Positions 11,562-23,145 of a stretch of DNA of 64,000 bases are shown here, piece by piece (position 1 is the stretch's first letter; each line of letters starts with the position of its first letter). Position numbers and translations under genes: made by a program. Where the stretch lies: contig JBITNC010000002.1 in the NCBI GenBank assembly GCA_050084985.1, forward strand, positions 24,490,001-24,554,000, written 5' to 3'. This DNA is from Nageia nagi (lineage: Eukaryota; Pinophyta). The notes under the pieces are model-generated. The model saw only the letters and a list, made by a program, of their open reading frames with translations, searched no databases and was not told the DNA's origin.

Positions 11562-13927
11562 TCACCTCTGTCGTCTACTAGTCTCTTCGGTACCCTGACC
11601 TGGAGGAGTAGTGCCTATGGGGCCTATAGGACTAGCTATATGTTCAGATCTTTGCAACTCAGATGAACCAATAGCCCCTAAAGGAGATGCCCAAGGTGTA
11701 CCACTCCTGCTAGATAGACCTCGCGATCTCTGAGTCCTACTTGGGGATCCAACTATGCCCTGTGCACTGCTACCTATCTGATACATTGAAATATCTATAG
11801 GCATATAAGTATCTAGAGGTATAGGATACTGAGCCCCCAGAGTAAAAGCTGGAACACCTATCAGCCATGATTGTACTATACCATTGTAAAAATCTTGCTG
11901 CTGATAAATACCATGGTGGACAACTGAAGGACCTCCTCCGAAAGTAGAGGCTACTCCCAACTGATGAGCCTGAGCTCCCTGTAAAGAGAAATGAGCCTTA
12001 TCCCTCTCATGTCTATACCTATCTCGCTCATCCCTATATCTGTACATATGTGAGTGGGCCTATGCTAGCTGGTGTCTCAGCTCATAAATGTCCCCTAGCA
12101 AAGTATCAATGCTAGGAACCTATGTAGCAGGAGCCTCCTCGACTTCGCATGTAACCTCTAGGGTAGCTCCCTCCTCACCTACACCTATAGCCTCCTCCTC
12201 AGGAGCTAACTCCTTAAGAGCATCCACCATAACCTCCTCACTAGCAACCTCCTCTCTCATAGCCTCCGCTCCTATAGGCTCCTCGCCTACCTCTCCCCCT
12301 CCTGCTACTACACCTAACTCCGCATCAACATCGACATGCCTACGAACATTTCGACCGTCTAATCCACCCTCTGGGACATCATCTCCCTCCTCCCACCAGG
12401 CCATGAAGGCCTCAAACACCCCTACATCATCCTCTGTAGTATCATTCTCTAATGGCCCCTCCTCCTGAGTAGGATCCAGCTCTGCATAAACCAATGGCTA
12501 TACAGCCTCTGCTAAAATAGTGCCCTCACATTGATATGGTACTGTTGGGGTAGGTACATCCTGAACTAAACTAAACTGATGATGCACTCACTCAAAATGA
12601 AAGTAATCTAAAAAATTAGCTCGATGACTGCTCAAAACATGTGGCTACCGAATACCAATAAGCTCAGCTATGAGCTCTCTCCAGATGGGATACAAGCAAT
12701 AAGGTCTGAATCTCACTTAATCTGGAATCAAGTGACTAAGCATGTAGCGATAATAGCTCACATCTTGATGAACTCCATCCGATGGGTGAATATAAAAATC
12801 ATCATGCCATCGGACTATGCCCACCTCATAATCCAAGTGACTACCAAACCCGACATTGGTAACCCTGGAGGACGAGCTACAGCTATATGCTCATAGGCCC
12901 ATGCCTGCAATGTGATAGTAATTGATAAAGAGGTCCTATGCCCCTGTGAATAAAAGAATAGCTCCCTATAAATTTGAGCTAATAATGTGGGTGCCCAAGC
13001 ATATACCATACCATGTTGCATCATATCTACAATAATGGGCAATAACAACCATAGAAACCTCCCACTGCTAGTATCAGGGAGAGCATAACACAGTACTAAA
13101 CCCATCAAATATGAAAAATAGATCATCCCCTGCTGATCCTCTAGCCAGTACTGGTAATATCGGATACCACCTAAAATAATCTTCAAAATAATAGTATCAA
13201 CCCAAGCGGCCCCATACAAATAAGAAATAGCGGGTAAAGCTCCCGTCCTGTCTACCACAGGTAAAATCTGCTATCCATGAATGGTGAGTCTATATAATCT
13301 ATGTATGTCCTCTACTATAATGGTCATCTCCCTTGTCGGAAGATGAAAAGTGCATGTCATTGCATCCCATCTATCTAACAATGCAGCCAATAAAGGGTAC
13401 TCCCAATGAATGCAGCCCATGTGTGGACCCACTTCAAAACTGATGGATCTGAAAAAGGTATGATCGGTTGGACCTAGGACATCTCTACCCTCCTGTAGAA
13501 TCAAGGGATATCTACCTCGAGGCTCAAAGATGTCACGAACCTATATAATTTTAAAAAGGGTTCAGCTAAAAAAAAAAAGAGAAAATTGGCATTTCATATT
13601 GAAATGCCAGCATTTCAAGTAGGCAAGACTCAGTCATTGGCATTTGCATTCCAAACACCGGTGACTCTGTCACCTGTTCGGCCTAGGTCGATGATCGAGG
13701 TCGGATTATGAAAAATTTCACAAAAACACAAATAAAAGCAGGATTTACAAAATTCATCCGATAAACACAATCAAAATGATGTTTAAATGGCATTCACGAT
13801 TTCAATTTCAGGATTAAATAGTTAAATTACAAGTTATAAACAAAAAATACAAAAGAAAGTGATTTTAAAACCCTACCTCTTCCCAGATAGGTCGAGAACA
13901 TCTAGTGGAGCATCTACGTGGAGGCAT
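11562..13927 (-). pseudogene. Antisense plant mobile domain (PMD) gene inside element A, two exons
   Basis: PMD proteins are plant proteins found both in hosts (MAIN/MAIL1 group) and in transposons. Exon 1 (13927-13877) reads MPPRRCSTRCSRPIWEE and ends at donor GTAGGG. The 336-base intron ends in TATATAG at 13541, and exon 2 opens in phase at 13540 with VRDIFEPRGRYPLI. The PMD core follows: PLLAALLDRWDAMTCTFHLP, then REMTIIVEDIHRLYRL, then later QAWAYEHIAVARPPG. A stop lies at about 13268; near 12865 a one-base slip moves the frame, after which HLDYEVGIVRWHDDFYIH continues. The rest is an acidic segment, then YRYRDERDRYRHERD (helical) and a Ser/Gly/Pro-rich tail. TGA is at 11562-11564, possibly a decayed Arg codon, as the frame runs on to 11517. 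Roughly 675 residues. Confidence 0.82.
13541..13876 (-). other. Intron of the antisense PMD gene
   Basis: GT...AG borders on the minus strand, both exons in phase 0. Contains a perfect hairpin at 13587-13609 (10-bp arms TGGCATTTCA, 3-base loop) and one copy of the CG-containing motif at 13653-13668. Splicing is inferred from sequence only. Confidence 0.65.
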
Positions 13928-14622
13928 GGTGATCGTAGCGAATACCAACGGTTGGAAATCAATGAGATTGCAAGGGAAACTCATGCTGGCTGATAATGAA
14001 AGTGATAGCTAAAAAGTAGTGAATAAGAAAAAATCAAAATTTTTTCTTTTTTAAACATCCAACGGCTTGGAGACGGATGCCGACGACTGTATCTAAACGC
14101 CAGTGACTCTAAGACGAACACCGATGACCGCCACTAAACACCGATGATTGGAAGTAAAATGCCACATTTAGAAATAGCCATGAGAACGTTAAAATTTTCT
14201 CAAAATAACCTCTAATTGGTCAAGAAAATCAAAATACGATAAGATGTGATGTATCATTATTACAAGAGATCATCTTGAAACCCCTTGTTAGGACAAAGGA
14301 CAACACCATCAAACTCATATACTAAAGAGGACTTATACGGTACATGTGCGCTTAGACATGCAAAATAACATAATAGAAATGTCATGCAACTGTCACACAA
14401 GCTCAACACATACCGAAAATAGTCACTTCTGAAGTATATTTAAATTTGTTTTCAAAACTACATCAAATATAAAATGAAAACACATTTTATCATAATTTTG
14501 ATTCATCTAAGAAATTGAGTCAAAATTTATATCATAAAAAAGCAAAAACAAACAATAGAGCAACAAAGCTCCCCATCCTATGTTTTTGAAATTATCAACC
14601 GTATTTTTTCGGTTGATGATTC
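13928..14622. other. Region between PMD start and polypurine tract of element A
   Basis: No coding sequence seen. It would hold the promoter of the antisense PMD gene; four motif copies cluster at 14074-14151, about 150-225 bases upstream of the PMD ATG. An inverted repeat AACCG..CGGTT lies at about 14597-14613 just before the polypurine tract. Confidence 0.5.
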
Positions 14623-14636
14623 AAAAAGGGGCAAAA
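14623..14636 (+). promoter_or_regulatory. Polypurine tract of element A
   Basis: AAAAAGGGGCAAAA directly before TGTAGACACC, the LTR start. This is the usual primer site for plus-strand DNA in Tat elements. Confidence 0.85.
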
Positions 14637-15483
14637 TGTAGACACCTAAAAATGTCCCCTTCTTAACTAGTAAACATTAAAATAATCATAACTCTTCGCA
14701 ACAATATAAAATAGGTTTAAAAACTCTATTATTGGATAGCCCCCATCGAGTACATGCAAAATGGGTGGTCACATGACTCTTTTTAGATAAAATTGGCTAT
14801 TAGGTGGTCAGTTCATATTGTCACAAAGTTAAAAACCCAGTCACCAATGACCCAAGATAGTCACCAGTGTTTTAAGCCAGTCGTCGGCATTCGTATGGTA
14901 AATGCCGATGACTCTGCAATAGCTGAACAAGAAACCAAAACGATGAGGGAAAGTTGAAATGATTCATCTTTCTAAGATGATGTGGATAGAGGGCGTCAGC
15001 TACGACCTACGGTGGTTGTTCACTTCCTTTTACCAGCCTTTTGAATATCCCATCCAAAATCTATAAATACAAGTTAATACAAAGCAAATGAGAGAGAATC
15101 TTGACCCATTTTTAAAGTAGGGTAATGCTGCCAAAATCTTGTAAGCTCATACATTTTATTATTTTATGCTAGTTTCAATTCAATATATGTTATACATAGA
15201 TTCTTTGATGTTATTGTCTTTTGCATGTGTATAGGATTTACAGGTTCATATCAAGGAAAGAAGCAAGCAAATCAAAAACAATGGAGATCTAATACTCTTA
15301 TTTTGGCAAATGGCATTTGTAAAAGTCCCTTCTAAGGGCAAATTGTAGTCTTAATTGAAAATCAATATCATTTTGCAATTATAACATGTTTATCTATTAT
15401 ATGTAATTTGAGGTTCAATGAAGATTTAAGAATAATTCATATTTTGTGTTATTCTATATTCTAGCTTTATTTTCACTGCAACA
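14637..15483 (+). repeat. 3' LTR of element A
   Basis: Begins TGTAGACACC right after the polypurine tract and ends near ...CACTGCAACA at 15483 (an end at 15480 is also possible). About 847 bp. The right edge is set by the neighbour: from 15484 on, the minus strand is integrase coding sequence of element B. The LTR carries copies of the CG-containing motif and a TATA box. The matching 5' LTR is not in the window. Confidence 0.8.
15062..15069 (+). promoter_or_regulatory. TATA box in 3' LTR of element A
   Basis: TATAAATA in the LTR, about 425 bases from its 5' edge, a plausible U3 promoter position. Confidence 0.55.
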
Positions 15484-16260
15484 TGATTATCCAAGTTAAA
15501 TTCTTGTTAGTTTACATAGCTAACCCATTAACCTATGGGTAATAATTTGAGGAAAACAACAAGTAGATCCCATACTCATCAATGAAGTCTAACAAATTAC
15601 TTCCAATGAATGCAAGACTATTATCTGAAATAATAATATATGAGATACCAAAATAAGTGATTATTCTTTTGATAATTTTGATTACTATCTCTTGATCTAC
15701 ATTTTTGCATGGCATAGCTTCTGACCATCTTGTAAAATAATCTATTTCAATCAAGATAAACTTATGGCCTGATGAATAATTAGGATTTATGATATCGATG
15801 AAGTCTAAGCCCCATTGTTGGAAAGGTTCCTCAACCACCATAGGTTTAAGAGGCATAGCTACTTGCCTTCTTTTTTCCACAAATATGCTACATTTTTCAC
15901 ACTCTTAGGCTATATTTAATGAATATTGAAATATGGTTGGCCAATAGTACTGGATTTGTAATACTTTTGTTGTAGTTGTTAGTCCACTATAATGTCCTCT
16001 AGAGAATCCATAATGAAATTCATGCAATATTCTTCAGGCTTAATCATGAGTTACACATATTAATAGGGTTTCATCAAAGTTTTTCCTATAAATATGGTCA
16101 GCTATCATTACAAAATTTAAATCTTGCAACCTAAATCTCCTTCTTTGAAACCTATCTAGAGATTTAGGATACTTACGAATTTGAAAATAAAAAATAATTT
16201 GTTTTATCTAATCACTCTCTTCATTAAGATGTTGTTCATCCTCCATGATAGCAATAATGT
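15484..16260 (-). pseudogene. Integrase of element B, cut by element A
   Basis: On the minus strand a zinc-binding segment (EFHYGFSRGHYSGL, YYWPTIFQYS, ECEKC) at about 16030-15890 leads into EKRRQVAMPLKPMVVEEPFQ and the core: QQWGLDFIDI (first Asp), YFTRWSEAMP, IIISDNSLAFIG (second Asp). The conserved NGLAESTNK box is present as NGLA-M-stop-TNKN, so the catalytic Glu codon is ATG and the next codon is a stop. The homology ends at about 15484, exactly at the LTR of element A. Confidence 0.85.
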
Positions 16261-16329
16261 GTAAGGCTTTTTCTATAATTTCACATAGAGTCTGACCTCT
16301 AATAAATTTGGTTGGTTTAATTTTTATAT

Positions 16330-17435
16330 CATATTACATTATTTTAGTAATCCAACCAACCTTTTCTTCACCCAAGTCTCCTTGTACGATATAATTTCTC
16401 ATATTATGATAGATAGTGAATACAAGGATCTTATTGTGTGACACATAATGCTTAAATTTCTTAATCCTTTTCATTATGGAAAACACTTATTTTTCAATAA
16501 ATGAATACCTTTTTTGATGTTGATTAAGTGTTTGACTATGAAAGGAAATTAAATGTTCTTCTTTCTTATCATCTTTCTATGCTAGGATTGTAGTAATGCT
16601 TTTCTTTGCTTCATATCCACACATAATGAAATCTTTTTAAAAAATAGAATTTTTTAAAATAGGAGCTTTTTTTACTTCTTTTGATCAAGAAAATATAGCA
16701 TATTTCTTTAACATTGTAGTGATTGGGAATATTATTTTAGAAAATATGTTGATGAATTTTCTAACAAAATTGATCTAGCCAAGGAATGATTGTAAGGCCT
16801 TCTTGTTGGAAGGAAGTGGTAATGTTTCAATAGCTTTGTTTTGGTCAATTACCAATCAATTTTTTGAGACAATATGTCTAAGTAATTTTGCTTGGTTAAC
16901 CATAAAAAGAGACTTTTTGGAATTGATTGAGATCCCAAATTCCATAAATTTTTCAAATACTTATCTAAGATGTTGTAAATGATCTTCTTTACTCTTAGAA
17001 AATACTATGATATCATCCAAATCAATCAAGATAATCTTATTTATCATATCACCAAATTCATGGTCCATGGCTCTTTGAAAGGTAGCTCCTGCATTAAAAA
17101 TACCAAAGGACATTCTTTGAAAAGCAAACATCCCCTCTTTGGTTGTGAATACAATTTTTATTGATCTTCATCCTATACCCATATCTAGTTGATTCTTGAG
17201 TAGCCATCAATCATTAAAAGTAGCAAGCTCTAGCTACTATATGCACAATTTATTCCATATAAGAAAGAGGATAATTATCCTTGAGAGATACTTGGTTTAG
17301 ATTTCTAAAATCTACACATAGTCTGATCTCCCCACTCTTCTTTATAATTGGGACTATATTTGCAACCCAAGAAGAATGCTTAATAGAATAAATAATTTTT
17401 GAATCAATCAATTTAATCAATTCATGTTTCATGGC
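16330..17435 (-). pseudogene. Reverse transcriptase and RNase H of element B
   Basis: The N-terminal part (17432-17250) is uninterrupted: SSWVANIVPIIKKSGEIRLC, then VDFRNLNQVSLKDNYPL. Downstream, after a frame change, come EGMFAFQRMSFGIFNAGATF, QRAMDHEF and the catalytic box IDLDDIIVFSK (minus strand of about 17009-17026), which keeps both Asp. From about 16650 to 16400 the connection and native RNase H follow (CGYEAKK, LISFHSQTLNQHQKRYSFIE, IKKFKHYV). Several stops. Confidence 0.88.
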
Positions 17436-17869
17436 TTCTTCTATTTTTGGGTTGATTTACCTTTGTTTTTTCCTATATGGTTTAGCCTCTAGTTCGAGCT
17501 CAATGGTGTACTAGATGACATTTTTGTCATATGTCTTCAGGTCATCATAATTCCAAGCAATTGCTTTTGAGAACTAATGATAAATCTAAAATAGAACCTT
17601 TTTTTCTTCATCAAAGTAGTTTGAACCAACCTTTATATATCTTTAAAGTTATACTTCCAACTCAATATGGTTTTCTTTTTATAAGGCTAAATATTTAGCC
17701 TTCTAAACATCTTTAAATCAAATAGTCGTTCAAAAGAGAGTATACCTTTTTAGTATGACATTATTTCTAAGTTGAATCACATCTAACTCCTAGAATTAGT
17801 TAGGAAATTCTTGAGTACCAAAGGTGTGAGCTACTACTTAATCTAATAGAAAATTCATAATATGCTAAT

Positions 17870-18345
17870 CAAATTCAAATACCTACCAAAAATTTATAGC
17901 ATCAAGCATTGATGGCCTACATTGAACTTTGATTCCAAGCATTCCTCTTTTGTAATGAGCAGGATTATAATGAGCCCCTTTGGTAGCAAGTGCATCAACT
18001 ATTTGGTTGTACCTTCTAGGAATAGATATAAAATTGAGATCCAAGAATTACTCCATTAAATCTTGTACCATATTCCTATAAGTATTTATATAGTGATATT
18101 TTGCACTATTTTGGCTTTTAACTTGCTTTATGACCAATTCTAAATCACCATGCATAATTAGACATCTTATACCCATACTAATTTCTTTTGATAATCCTAA
18201 ATAAAGGGCTTCATATTTAGCATCATTATATATGCAAATCCATATGAATTTGAAGGAGAATACTCTCATATACTCCTTTAGTGATTTAAATACAACACCA
18301 GCTTCACATACATGTTTACATCTAGCTCCATCAAAGAACATTGTC
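17870..18345 (-). pseudogene. RNase H domain lying between protease and RT of element B
   Basis: MFFDGARCKHVCEAGVVF, then AKYEALYLGLSKEISMGI, then MHGDLELVIKQVKSQN is an RNase H of the archaeal type; beyond the stop at 18048 the same strand reads ISIPRRYNQIVDALATKGA, completing the fold. The Glu of the usual AEYEAL is Lys here. Position is notable: it precedes RT, while the native RNase H follows RT. Confidence 0.8.
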
Positions 18346-18646
18346 CATACCTCGTGCTTCCTTTCAGCTATGACTGATATTGGTTGTATATTTTCATATC
18401 AACATCTATGACTTGATAATTTAGATCATTAGCTAAAAGAATTTTATTTGTTAGTAGTTTTTCCCTAAGTGTATTTCTTTCAAGTACTTCTACAGGTTCA
18501 GGACCATTCAAATAGTTTTGTTATGTGATCTTCTTGAGATGAACACTTTTGGTACCCTCATTTTGAGTCTCAACTTGTTTATTTTGAAAGGGAAGTAGAA
18601 GATATGTATAATCTAAAGCTAAGTAACCTCCCAATTTGGTAGTAAA

Positions 18647-19078
18647 TTATCTAGATAAGTAGATTCCAAATAAAGGTGGAAGATTAACAATAATAATATC
18701 TTGAATGACATAAATATCAAGGAATGCATTCAAAGTTATTATAACTCCTTTAACACTACCAACAACATCTACATAGAGATAATCTAATTGTATGACACCA
18801 TCAATGCATCTAGTGATATACAATTTCATTTCATTTGTAACTACTTTTGAAATCATAGTAATAGTAGCTCTGGTATTTATCATGTAGTTATTAACTACCC
18901 AACCTTCTAATCTTAAATAGAGATAAAAAGGTGGGGGTCTCCGTATACCTATGGGAGCTAGAGAGACATCACCAGATATTGCAAAGATAACATTATCCTT
19001 ACTTACCCTTTTCTTATTATTTTTTAACTTTAAAGCTTCTTGCAAAAGGTATTTGAATTGAAATCTGTAATTCATCAA
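18647..19078 (-). pseudogene. Protease region of element B
   Basis: A 143-codon open stretch. The active-site loop appears as MINTRATITMISKVV where D-T-G-A-T would be expected, so the catalytic Asp is Asn and the Gly is Arg, both G-to-A changes. Following strands (LYVDVVGSVKGVIITLNAFL) fit the retropepsin fold. Inactive. Confidence 0.7.
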
Positions 19079-19079
19079 A

Positions 19080-20641
19080 CATGATCATTTTTGAAGATTT
19101 TTTCTTCAATTATTTTATAATATTATATGGAGCATATAGAAAAAACTTACTTATTTCATCCAGTTGATGTGGTCTACAATATTAAGTAACCTCTTCCTTA
19201 TGATGATCTATAATAAAAGGATATCTTAGTGGATGAGGCCTCTCCTTATTTGAGACTTATTTTTTGGTTGTAGAGGGGTATGTAGCTATAGGGAAAATAT
19301 TGCTTAGGTTCTAAGAAATATTTCCTAAACATTTAGCAAATTGATTACATTGGTTCTTATGTTGGATTGCAGGAGCCTTGGCTCTTTTTGGTTCAAACTG
19401 CACTAGAATGGGCTATTGATTTTGCCTAGTGAATTAGGGTTGTTGTGGGGATACTAAAGAAGAACCTCTAGTTTGAATATAGTTGGCCTACTCTCCATCA
19501 TATCCAAAAAGCCAAAAATTAATCATGGTAAGGTTACTAATAGGATCTGATGCAAGTTCCACCATTTGGTTTGAATGTAAACTCAAGTACTAGTGTTGAT
19601 GGATGGCACATGAGTCTAGAATATAAGGAGCTAAACATGGAGGGCACCATTTTGTAATGCCCAAAGCATCATTTTCTACAAAATCTACCATAACTACATT
19701 TTCAATCACTTTAGGAGCATTAGGCTATTCTAGTATGTTATTTCTAGGCTGAAATCTAGATTGATATTGATTATCATATATTCTATAATTAAACCCTTGA
19801 TTTTTCCTCTCTTGTAGAGTGAGCTTATTGGTAAGATTATTAATAGTTACCTCCAATTACTTTATCTTCTTTTCCTCTTGATATGTAGAATCAATATTTG
19901 TACTTATAAATGCAAGGGTAGCTATCATCGATACTTAATTCTTAACAATAGGTTTAAGGGGATGGTAAGGCTAACACTACTGGATGAGCAATTTGTAAGG
20001 ATTTTTTAAGAGGCAAATTAGGAAACAAGGGCTTAATGGTTGTTGGTTACATCTTTCTAAGGGACATCAAAGTATGTTCAAAAGTTTTGGCTATTTGGTG
20101 AACATCTAGAAAAGTATCTCCTGACATAACAATTAGCCTATTAAGATTAGGGAGAAAGGCTTTCACATAAGATACTAGACCTTATGCATTTGTTGGTCTA
20201 ATCCTTAGTGGAATATATTTCTATTTTTTCTCAAATATAATATTGAAATTATAAATATACTTATGAGGCTATCTTTTGATACATGCTATGAGGCTAAGGA
20301 AGATACTATCATCACCATCTATGAAAAATATTTTGATTAAAACCTAACATAACTCTTCCTATGTGTTTATAGATCGAGGGGTAATACTTTTCAACCATTC
20401 AGCTACTTTTTCTTCAAAAGAGTGTGATAATAATCTATTCATCATTGTTTCATTAGTGATATCAAAGTTTGAAGCCAGTAGAGAGACATCTTGAAAATGT
20501 TCATATGGTGTCTTACCAAATCCATCATATTTGGGCAAAACTTTAAAAAATTTCTTGGGGAATAGCTAGTGAATTAGTAGCAACTACTAAAGGATGGCCA
20601 TTATTCCAAGTAGATAAATCAGAAGGAGCATGTTGAGTCAT
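19080..20641 (-). pseudogene. Gag of element B
   Basis: Starts at ATG 20641 with MTQHAPSDLSTWNNGHPLVV. After a frame change comes KVLPKYDGFGKTPYEHFQDV, then MNRLLSHSFEEKVAEWLKSI, the gag capsid domain. Linker regions follow (LNRLIVMSGDTFLDVHQIAK, QERKNQGFNYRIYDNQYQSR), then a Cys-bearing stretch near 19620 that may be a zinc knuckle. Frameshifts and stops throughout. Confidence 0.72.
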
Positions 20642-23145
20642 ACTTGGAGTAGTTGAATTAGGTGAAGGATTCAAGGTAAAATTAATACAACTGATAATGA
20701 AATAGGCCTTAAGGGAATTTTAGGGGATATAATTTAGGAAATCTTTTGCTTAGTCCTCCTATGAGGAACTAAAAGCTTTAGAAATCTAGGCTATTTGAGG
20801 GAATTTCTAGCACTATTTCTAGTAATTCTACATTCAAGAGGTGCTTGGATTCAAAATATTGATTGGTTGACAACAAAGTCACTAATAAGGTGATGAAGAC
20901 CTTATAATATTTGAAGGACCTAGTTTATAGCTTACCATACATAGCTATTTGGTATATTTACACCTGCTAAATATGGGATTTAGCTTGAGTCCCATAAAGT
21001 ATGCCAAAAATGGACTTTTCTACTATTAATTGGTATGATGCAACCTCAAGGGTTTAGTCTAGTTGAGTTCTCCATCACTCACAATAGTAGGGTCCTTGAA
21101 AGAGCAAAAGATGATGAGAATGCACTAGTTTTCTACTCAATATTTGAGTCATAGGCTAGTTCCTATTTATTATAAAGGTTAAAAGTAAGAAGAAAGAGAT
21201 AAAAAGTTTAAGAGTAATAAGAAAAGATGAACACATTAAACTAAATGTAAACAAGAACTATATAGCCCTGATATTACAGCATAGGAAATAATCCATAACC
21301 AAGATTAAGAATAGTGAATTATCTTACCCCTGGGGTCTCATAAGCACAAGGCACAACCATAAGTTAAGACATCATTTCATACATAAAATTCACAAAATGT
21401 AATAGATAACCACTTGTCACAAAGGGAAAAGCATTATCAATCTGCATTGTCATATATGAAGGGATCTCACAGACTTGGGAAAATTTGCTAAAATGTCTAA
21501 CCATTTGGACTTATAATAGTCCACTATTTATATATTTACATTCTCAATTGAGTAGTTATCTATCATTAATATTCATAAATACTCCTCTTGATTGAAAATA
21601 GTAAGGAAAACTATTTATAATTAATATTACAATTATGTTAAATTACATAATAATCAAGTACCAATAGCACCATAGTTTCAGAATTTGAAATTTTTGAGTT
21701 GCTATACTCATTGAGCCACAATATTCTTGGTTTATTATTTATTGCTTTCTCTTCTATAGATAATTGAATATGCATTTTTCTATAACTTGATTGGTACAAT
21801 CCAACATTGTGCTTTATCAGTAGCTATCTACTTCTCTACAACCATTAATGATTAGCATTGTATTACTAGTTGCATGGAATAATAGAAGTAATGAATAATA
21901 TATTATTTAAGTCCAAGAAAAAATTACCACTATTATATGGAGATAATTCATAGTTGACACATTGACAGAGCCTTGGGGGTCAAACACTTATGATCAAGTG
22001 GACCTAGGTGTTACCTCTTACTCATTATTGTCCTATCAGTCTGGTAGGTCTTGTTTCTCCTTACCAAGCTCTAATGATGATCAAATTTCTCTTAGCACTT
22101 ATGAATTTTAGGTAGGAGGTGTGATGTCATCATTGTAAATCAATAGGTTCTATTTGATTACCTTCATGTAGTATTTTCTATTGAATATGATAGTGCCTAC
22201 TAGAGTTGTACTTCTTACCATCCATTATTCTAGGATTCATTGATTTTAGCTAAACATTCTGATGTCATAGCTCAAAATTGATGGGTTCATTTGATATTTT
22301 ATGAAATATTTCCCATTGAATGAAATAGTACCCATTATTGCTTATGCCAAGACCTGATGATTTTACACAAAAATGGTGATGTCATTACTAAAAATCAACA
22401 AGCTCTAATTAATTAACTTGCAACATCCCTCACAAATTCTCATTATTGAGTTAATACCTCTTGAATAATGGTGGATATCACCCACTAAAGATATAGATAT
22501 TACCCAAACTTATATCTACAACAACTCTTGAGCTTATATTTACAACAACTCCCAAACTTTACTTAAACACTTACTTCCCTTACATATTACAATACTACCC
22601 AAAAATGGTACATTTTTTCTCGATTATGACTTAGACAAAAGTTTTATGAATGATGAATCTTATATACATAGTTCCTAAGGATTTTTACAATACCTGCTAG
22701 ATAGCAACTAGACCTTGTGGAATGAAATACCTAAGGCTAACATATATATAAATAATACCCAGATACTGATAACACCTAAAACTTTTTAGAATTTATAATA
22801 TTGAAAAAAGGCTAAATACATGTGAAAGGGGAAGATGAAACAAGAGTTAGGAAAGATTTATTGAAAATAATGAAAGAATAAGGATTTTTGTAATATTATC
22901 CCATACTCAAAGTGTAACTCTAAAAGACACACTAATATTTGAGGAATGATACTCATTGGAAAATTGAAGGGAAAGAGCAATACAATTTGCCTATAAAAAT
23001 AAATTAGAAAGTATTTCATGCATGGGAAAATGTCGGCATCTGGCAACATGATAGTTATAGGTTCCTTTGTACAATCCCTTATTATTTTGCTTTTACACAT
23101 CAATAGTTTGATTTTGGTTTAGTCATCATATGGTTAGGAATATAC
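20642..23145. other. Unassigned stretch right of element B
   Basis: No gene recognised. Could include B's leader and 5' LTR (minus orientation), but no paired LTR or PBS was seen. Contains three diverged repeats with GATGTCAT anchors at 22122, 22261 and 22378. Confidence 0.4.
22122..22430. repeat. Three diverged direct repeats (spacing 139 and 117)
   Basis: Each starts with GATGTCAT, then an 'aaa(t)caa' tract and a 'ttctattgaatat'-like stretch. Copies at 22122, 22261 and 22378; the third is shorter. Confidence 0.5.

Larger units (their letters stand above)
13653..14915. repeat. Dispersed 15-16-nt motif family around the PMD gene and in the LTR
   Basis: Variants of AAACACCGATGACTCT occur at 13653-13668 (PMD intron), 14074-14090, 14095-14110, 14116-14130 and 14136-14151 (upstream of the PMD start), and 14900-14915 (3' LTR). 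Inverted variants lie in the LTR at about 14836-14850, 14859-14874 and 14878-14893. They are CG-bearing in otherwise AT-rich, CpG-poor DNA. Role unknown. Confidence 0.65.
1..15483 (+). mobile_element. Element A: Tat-lineage Ty3/gypsy LTR retrotransposon carrying an antisense PMD gene (5' end outside window)
   Basis: Order seen on +: repeat-bearing leader, gag, protease, G-patch-like segment, reverse transcriptase, RNase H, a second RNase H, integrase, a short extra ORF, an antisense PMD gene, polypurine tract and 3' LTR. The second RNase H between the first RNase H and integrase is the known mark of the Tat lineage. Antisense PMD-type extra ORFs between pol and the 3' LTR are, as far as I recall, also known from plant Ty3/gypsy elements. 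The 5' LTR is not in the window: nothing in 1-1491 matches 14637-15483. The element is dead (32 stops in gag-pol, integrase catalytic Glu replaced). It ends at 15483 inside the integrase of another gypsy element. Confidence 0.85.
15484..20641 (-). mobile_element. Element B: older Ty3/gypsy element interrupted by element A
   Basis: Minus-strand order from high to low coordinates: gag, protease, an RNase H, reverse transcriptase with its own RNase H, integrase. Many stops and several frameshifts make it older than A. The integrase stops at the LTR of A; its remainder should lie left of A's 5' LTR, outside the window. No LTR of B was identified right of gag. Confidence 0.8.

Noticed and set aside
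12088-12468. Ser/Thr/Pro-rich + strand ORF
   Set aside because: Shadow of the acidic segment of the antisense PMD gene.
12624-12896. Plus-strand 90-codon ORF
   Set aside because: Lies over the PMD frame, which continues on the opposite strand through this stretch.
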